DNA of 64,000 nt, from positions 220,530 to 284,529 of the forward strand of contig JAFGAR010000028.1 in NCBI GenBank assembly GCA_016933575.1. Direction: 5' to 3'. Positions 11,101 through 20,100 of the stretch are shown here, in pieces (position 1 is the stretch's first letter; every line of letters begins with the position of its first letter). This DNA is from Candidatus Thorarchaeota archaeon (GTDB taxonomy: Archaea; Asgardarchaeota; Thorarchaeia; Thorarchaeales; Thorarchaeaceae). The notes under the pieces are model-generated. The model saw only the letters and a list, made by a program, of their open reading frames with translations. It did no database searches and was not told the DNA's origin. Position numbers and translations under genes: made by a program.

Positions 11101-14100
11101 TGTATTATCGAAAATATCGGACTTGCACTATATTGGACTTGGTAGTATGAGATGCTTCCCAGAGAAGATACACTTAAGGTCCAAGACAATGAAACACTCC
11201 CATCAGTACTTATTGTGCCAGGATTATTCAAAACTGGTCGAGTGACATAGACTACCAAAGGAGTTGGATTAAATATAGTGACACCAGTAGAGTATACTAC
11301 CATACTACCAGCTGAAAATCCTGCATGATATCCAACTGCAAAATCTGCGATACCATTAAAATCAAAATCGCCATAGTAGAAAGATATTACGGAATTTGTG
11401 GATGTCCTTTGGAAAATAATACTATTAGTTTCCCAATCTATTATTTGGAATTCCCCGGTCCATGCACCATTAGCATAACCAATACCTACTGCAATCTCAA
11501 AATTCTGATCAGAATCGAAGTTTGCAGCTTTTACGATATTCGGGCAGATATTAGTGCCTAATGTATATGACCACAATAGATCCAAATTGTTATCATACAT
11601 ATTCACATAGTTGATAGTAGCATCTTGTTCTCTTAATCCTGCAATAATACGCAAACTACCATTTGACGCAATTGTTGCAGTTTGTATTGATGTGACTAGA
11701 AACGGACCTAATGATATGGAATCTTGGACTTCATGAGAAGCTCCATCTACAATGAAGAGAGTTCCTTCGAAGGGTGCATAAAGAGAATCTCTGCTACCAA
11801 AAATAAGTTCTAACGCCGGATCGGAATCGATATTCGCAAGACTATGATAGCCGCCTAAACAGAGCCCATATTCTGAAGATCGCCACTCTTCCGAATGTGT
11901 CTTTCCATTATACACGAGGACGAGTCCGTTAATCATATTACTGCCATCCCGTTCAAAATCCGTGATGCCAATGATTTCTTGTTCACCATCTGCGTCTATA
12001 TCTTCGACCCAGAGACTATACACACCATTATTGATAGGACTCAACCATTCTAGTGCACCGGTTAATCCATTATAGACAGCAATACCAGCAATAGGACCAG
12101 TTTGCCACCATCCGCATGTACCAACTAATATCTCAATCTGTCCATCTTCATCAGGATCACCCAAGGCAACAACGCGGGCATATCCAGCACTTAGATAGAT
12201 TGTCCGTTCTAAAGAGTGAGTTATCCCATTGTATATCTGAATGTAACCTGTCGAACCATATCCTGGTTCTATTGCAACTATGGTTTCAGGTACACCATCA
12301 GCATCAACATCACCAGATACGATATCATGAACGATTCCAATATTCCCAGTTTCCCAGAGGAATTCCAACGAGGGATTCGTGGGTGCTGGAACCCCAGTAT
12401 CATACACTTCCATACAACCCGAGGAAAATCCTGCATGATATCCAATTGCTAGTTCTGTAAATCCATCTCCGTTGATATCCTCCACACATACCACCAGACC
12501 GGCATTCTTGTTCGGTCTTGTGTATAGCAGCGACTGGGATACAGCATCAATGATTCGAAAATGCCCGTACCAATTCCCTGAAGCATCAGCAATACCTGCA
12601 GCGATTTCAAGCGTTGGATCAGTATCAAGGTTAGCCATTGTGATACTGTAGGAATAGAGACCAGTACCAATGAAATATTCCCAATTGAAATTCAAACTTG
12701 TATCATAAGCACGGAGAAAGCCTGTGCCAGCCGCTTGGTCTATGAATCCAACTACGAGATCGAGAGAACCATCAATATCATAATCAGCAGCATCGAAACA
12801 CATAGTGTGCAGTGCGCCAACTACAAGTGAGTCCTGAACGGTATGAGTAGCACCATCTACAATCCAGATTGTGTTGGTATATGGTAGGTCGTTAGCGGTA
12901 CGACCACCGAAAACTAACTCCAATGCCGGATCATCGTCGAGGTTCCCTATCCAACTATAGTCACCAATTCCAAACCCGAAGCTACTGGTTTCCCATTCTA
13001 TTGCCTTCGTTTGACCATCAATTATCATTACAGTTCCAGGAGTCCTGATGTTGTTTACACGTTCAGTGATCACCATTCCAATGATTTCCATTGCACCATC
13101 CGCATCGATATCTTCAACTCCAACTGTATGGAACGCTTCATGCCGCACAGTTTCCCACTCTAACGCGCCAGTCGTTCCAGAAAAGACTCTGATCCTCCCG
13201 ATAGGTCCTGATTGCCAAGTACCCACAGTTCCAACCACAATTTCTATTGTTCCATCATGATCACAATCACCTAGGGCAAGGCTTCTTGCGTAACCATCAG
13301 CCATATAGATGATTCTCTCGAGTGAATGAGTCAGTCCATCGTATACACGTACATGGCCTACACCATAGGATGATTCGATGGCAAGAACGATTTCATTTCG
13401 CCCGTCAGCATCAACATCGCCAACACGGATATCATGTACGATTCCGATATTGCCAGTGTCCCAAGTCAATGATAGTGAAACTGGACCAGATTCATAGTTT
13501 ATCACTTCAAATTCTATGCTTTGGACTACTTCACAATTACCAGCCATATCTACAGAATAGCATTCGAATAGATAGAAACCAGATTGAGCAATTGTGAGAG
13601 TTTGATCATACCGGTGCCATGGACCACCATTTAGACGATATTCAACATAGTTCGGTCCGCTTTCTTGATCCTCGCAGGATAGAGAGATATCAATAGATTC
13701 TATGTACTGCCCATTAAGATTCTGTGTTCCACCTCTGGAAATGCTTGTTGATGGTCGAGTCTTATCGATTGAGAATATCAGATGTTTTTCCAACGACGGA
13801 TTACCAAGATTGTCCACTCCATAATATCGGATATCATAGGAATACTCATACTCCAAAGTGAACATCTCAAGGTAAGTGCAATATGTTACTCCATCTAAAC
13901 TATACATGATGTAATCGAGACCTGTAGGCAAATCAAACCCCCATATGACCACATCTACTGAACTGAGGTAGTAGTTATTCTGACCGACTACACCAAGAGC
14001 TGAAGCATAGACATTAGGCAATGTGTCATCAATCCTGAATGCACCAATATGGTACGCACTGAATGCCCAATTTCCTGCAACATCACTAGTCCTAATATGA

Positions 14101-17100
14101 AGATACCAGATTCCTGATTCGAGAGTTGTAGTGAGACTTGTTGAGGTCGTATCGAGAATTGTATCTGGAAGAGTATCAATTTCGTGGCTCCACTCGTACG
14201 AATATCCATACACTCCACTGAACGCATCCGATGCACCAAACCATTCAATGAACACTTCATCAATGGATGACCATGTATTGACAATGTGGGTAGAAGTGAA
14301 ACTAATCGGATTCTGTGGGAACGGTGAAGGTTGATCAATAAGAATCTCGATTGGTGGATTAGTTTCGACATTGCCATTTCGGTCTGTAGATCTATAGTAG
14401 AACCAATTCTGACCATTATTGTGGATTGTTACTGGTATGGAATACTCAATCCAGGTCACACCGTCAAAGCTGAATTCTGTAGAATAAATACCAGAGAACT
14501 CATCATTAACTTCCAAGGAAATAGTAACGGGAGAGGTGTACCAAGGTGCATTTACGACATCACCAGATGGAAAAGCCTCTGTAATCGGAGCAGTCGTATC
14601 AATCTTAATGGTAATTATCTGGTAGGGTTCAATATTTCCAGCATTGTCGATTGATCGATAGTACAATATGTTAATTCCATTAGCAGAAACCACAATGGGA
14701 TTCGAGTAGGTAATCCAGTCTATTCCATCATAGCTGTATTCAATTCTAGCGACACCAGACACATCATCGATCGCATTAAGACTGAATTCGACATAGGTGC
14801 TATACCAGTCATCAAAACCAATTGTACCATCAAGAGTTACAGTGGTCTGAGGATATGGTTGATCCACATGTTTAAACATTGACCAGTAGTATGCCTCAAT
14901 TCCAGGAACATCACCAATTTTTGTCAGGGTTCCATCATACGATGCTTTCATTAGATTCATATTTTTATCTACGAAAATGAGGTCCCTCTTTCCATCACCA
15001 TCATAGTCAATGAACTGATTCAGATTATCATAGCAGTCCTCCGAATAATACAATCGTCGTGATACATCATAGGTCCAAAGATTGGTCCCGGTTGCTAGAT
15101 CCCAAAGATGGATGCGTGCATTCGTCTCAGTCCAATCATATAGTGCAACCTCGTAGAATCCATCACCATTTAGGTCGAAAATATCAATTGTGAATGAACC
15201 CCGACCCCAGAGTGGAAGTGGTGGGAGGACATCAGCGCCCGTTGTCATGTTAATATAATAAGCGTAGAGAGTTACTTCGGAATATGAAGTGGTACAAACT
15301 ATTCCTGTACCGAGTGATATGAGACCAAGGTACGTCTTTATGTTTCTATCAGCATTTCCTCCAGGGAAACTTCTTTGCCACAAAAATGTACCATCGTGAT
15401 CATAAGCAACGACTGGAGGTCCCCATCCCGCCACAAAGAATTCCGGTTGTGGATCTGCATCTATATTCACTACTTCAAAATCTGTCATTCCTCCACTATA
15501 AGAGTCTTGGAAGTAAAGTAATTGTGTCATAGCGAAGTTTCGTAAATCAACAACTTGTACTCGTGGTTGTCCTTGAGGATAGATTGCTGCACCAGCCATC
15601 AAGTATGCATCACGTACTCCATCGCCATTATAGTCTGCAAGGAAACCTCTATCGACTCGCCATCCAGGATTGTACTGAGCAAGAAGATTTCCATCACTAT
15701 CATGAATGAATAATGTAGGTGCAACTTGTCTTGGTAGATGTTGAGTTACAATCTCCTTTATTCCATCATTATTGAGATCCTCAAAATACATCCCAAAAAT
15801 GAAGGCACAGCTCACCTCAGCAGGAACCTGCCATGACCAGAGAAGACTTCCATCTTCATAGTCGAATCTCATAAGTCTGATGTAGGTTTCATATCCAGAC
15901 ACATACAATTCCAAATGGCCATCATTGTTTGTATCATTTAAAGCGAAAGTATGGAAGATGTATGCGGGCATGTAGGTGTCCCAAATCAAATCGAAAGCAC
16001 CAGTTATGGGATTGTAGTCCTGTCTCATCACGTGACCATCACGTGTGGTGATGATTAGAGCATTATCTGAATCTGTATACGGGAGATCAATCTTGAAATC
16101 ATCTGATTTTGTAACCTCTGGATTACCTGCTACATCTGTAGCATTGAAGTAGATTGTGAATTCACCCTGCTCAGAGAATGTGAAGGGGCCAGTATACTCA
16201 ATCCAGTTGACTTCATCAAAGCTGTATGCAATTGTTTCAACACCCAATCCTTCATCGGTGGATGTGAGGGTTATAGTGACTCCAGAAGTGAACCAATCAT
16301 TATCTCCCGGGGTTCCATCAATATCGATAACAGTTACTGGTGGAGTATCGTCTTCAAGTACAGCAAACCATGAAAGTGAATTGACTTCACCGTATGCAAT
16401 ATTATTTACTACATCAATCCAAAGTGTAACATCGATCCATTCACCATTCTCTAAGTGTTTGAGCTTCAGATTGGATTCTCCGGCATCATTTTGTTTGCCT
16501 TCATATGGAAGTGCAATTGTGATTGTTCCTATGTATGTTGCAGTAGTTGTAATGTCGTAGTAGTAATTACCACCAAGTTTGAAACCGGTATGTGGATGTG
16601 GTGGTGTTGTACTTGCGATGATAGTAGTTATGCCAGCTGTCAAAGTTTCATCAAATACTATAGAAACTCCAGTTTCGGAATCAACAACCTCCACATCAAT
16701 TCCATACGGAGTATTTCCGAAAACCTCCACAGTAACATCCATGCTACTAGGATTGTTATAAGCATCATTAGCCCAAAGAGTAAATACATACAAACCTGGA
16801 TTTAGTCCATCAATTGCGATACTGATGGTTTCAGATTCGATTTGACCTGAATAAATAGGATTCCCATCTTTGAGAATTTCATAGGTTCCAGGATAGGGTT
16901 CAATGATATTCCAATCGAGGAAATGACCTAGTGTTCCAGCATCATATGGATAGTAAATTTGTCCAGATATTTGAGGTCCAATGTCGTCATAGATTTCCAA
17001 AGAAATGATTTCACTAATTGCACTCCAATATTGTGGATCTCCATCCCATCTCGAACGAATATAGTAAGTTCCCGGATCATAAATCCATGATGCAATGAAT

Positions 17101-20100
17101 TTACCATTTGAACCTGTATTGCCAGCTGAAATCTCCTGCCAATCCAGACCATCAACAGAGTACTCGATGACAACATACTTCAAATCAAGAATGGGACTAA
17201 TTGTAACATTAATTGTCGCACTTGTATCGTATCGAATTGAGGTAGAAGAAATCTCTGTTATCAATGTTGTCGGATATCTCTCACTTATAGTTAATTCAAG
17301 ATGATTACTGATACTGCCATAATAATGAGCATCACCAAAATAGACACACATTATATAGTAATCTCCAGAAAGTGTGGGAGTCCAGTCAATTGTAAAAACT
17401 CCATTTGAGCTAATGGCTTCACCAAATTTCTGCCATGATTCATCATCGTAGCTCCAGTAGAATTCTGCTATATGATTATCAAGTGAAGGTGTTAACCAAC
17501 CATTAATCAAGACAGTATCATCCAATATCAAGAAACTTGTTGATGAAACAATAGATAGTTGAGTTTGTATTTTATCGACTTCCAATTCGATTTCATCACT
17601 TGTACCTGATTTGTAATTGGAATCACTTTCTATTATTGCTCTTAGATAATAATTACCTGGCTCTGGACTCAGAAGATTGTACTGAATTGCACCTAAAACA
17701 GTATTGTCAGAGAAAAGCTCAATCCAAGTTACACCGTCATTACTTATTTGTAGTATAATTTCTCTTCCATCAACAGCTGGAATGATGGTAGATGAAATAA
17801 GAACACTTTGAGGATACACGATTGAGGAATCTGAGATTGCAATAGTTAGGGTGACACTAATTCTATTATCGATGGTAAATACACCTGTGAATTCTGATCC
17901 AGCTCCTCCATTATTATCATTAAAAGCGATAAGAACAATGCAATTGGTGCTTAATAGAATATCATCAGTATGTATTGGTAGACCCAAAGAATGCCCTGTT
18001 GGAGAGCAAAGAAAATCAAACGACTGAAAGGATTCAACCCAAGTTAAACCGCCGTCAATCGATATGAAAATTTTAAAATGAACCCAATCGTAATCATCAT
18101 CAAAGCAATCAAAGAATAAACCAAAAACATCCTCACATATTTGACCCTCAATAGGTCCTGTTATTGAGATGATTGGTTGTCGATTAGGGAGATTGTCAAT
18201 CTCAAAAGTACCAGATACAATTACACCTGTTCCGCCCCATTCGTCATCATAATGAAGCCTAAACTTCATGTTTTTAGAATCAGGAAGATCAGTCGAATCG
18301 AAAAGATACTCATGATAATAACCTTTAGCGTATTCGTATGTTGTGAAAAATGGATACCAAGTCTGTCCCAAATTAGGGGAATACTCAGCAGTATACCAAA
18401 TTCTATCATAATTTGAATCACTTACATCCCAAATGAAATACCACTCACCCGAAATTACAAGTCCCTCAGAAGGTGTAATGATAGAAACAGATGGTTCGGA
18501 ATTTACTTGATTTGGATGATGTAGGTAGTTGTGGAATCCCCAAACAAATTCATCCCACGAGTAAGTAATCGAACAATCAAGTCCATCATATGGCTTATTG
18601 TAGGAAATTACGTGTTGAGGGAAATAGATTGCAATCCCGTGGGAATCTGGGTGTGCGGATTTATAGCAATGATTGATGTACGAAGCTGAATACGAGTCTA
18701 GCACAACCTGAATAGCATATTGAATCTCACTATTAGTAATCCTCAATTGGAGTTTTTCTAGGAAATCCACTAAATCCACACCACTCCCAGGATATTGGTC
18801 AGCAGTTATTCGTGCATCATATATCATAGATTCATATGAAGCGATGTTATCTAACAGTAATTGAGCTAAGTTATCTAAAGCTGGAACTAAATATTGTACG
18901 ATCTCAAATATTTTGAACGCTCCCATTGTGGCGGTTGCCTCAGGGGCGAAAATATAATACTCATCAACCATAAGTGATGCGAAATCTTGTGAACTGATAG
19001 TCCCACTTGTTTCAAGAGCTGTTTGTAAACCGCTTAGTATCAAATGGTAAGGCCAACCGCCCACATAATTGATAAAAGGTGGTAATATTGATAGTTCTGG
19101 TCGTCCTTGTTCATTGTCTTCAGATGCTACAAGAATCTCCGCAGAGTTTCGTAATTGATATGCAATCTCAACCATACCCATTATACAAGCATCAAACCCA
19201 ACTATATCCAATTCAATCGCTGTGTCTTCCAGAGCTTGTCCAAATTCACTCACACTCATACCTATATTGTCATTTGTACCATCTTGGAGAAGAATATTAT
19301 CTGCTCCACCTCCATGATCCATAACGATAAGTGCGTAATGTTGAGCTTGAAATGTTGAAGCTGACCATTCCACGAAATTAGTGAGTGTGCGTGGATTAGC
19401 CATATCAAGCTCCGATTCTAACCATGGCACATACAACGGATCTCCTTGGAAACTTGATGATGTTTCATATTCAATGTAATAATATACCCAGAGAAGATAT
19501 TCTAATCCAATAAATATGCCAGGCATATAGAACCGGAGAAATGTATCACCATCGGACGCACCATCTTTGAGACAGATAACACTCATTTCACTATTGGAAC
19601 CTATCTGTCCGATTTCCTCAAGATCATTATCAGCGAAGACATCTAGATTATTGTCACCATCAAGATAGATAATTACAGTCCATTCAGCAGCCCATATATA
19701 TGGAGAGTATCCAGAATCTTGGTTATCTTCACCAGTCCCTATTCCACAAGTTGTTAGTTTATTAGCTTCACCAACTTGCTGATAATAATCAACAATGATA
19801 TCAATCGAATGCATTCCAATATTAGAAAACACAAAAGTTTCAGATATATGAAATGAAGTTCCTAATAGTGGTACATCCCTCAAAAGATATCTGCTATATC
19901 CTTCATCAACAATAATTGCGATAGTGTAGACCTGATCAATCCAGTAATCACCACCGTTTCGGACATCAAATTCCAAAGTAAATGGCTGTCCAGAAGCTAA
20001 TTTTCCAAAGAGATTATTGTAAACATCATATACTTTGATGTTTTCAAGAATAAGATCAGGACTTTTGAACCAATTTTTATCCCACCACCAATTTTGGTCT

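Noticed and set aside
11280-13475. Calling the propellers a true integrin alpha homolog
   Set aside because: FG-GAP-like DxDxxxE blades are widespread in prokaryotic surface proteins; orthology to integrins cannot be claimed from motifs.
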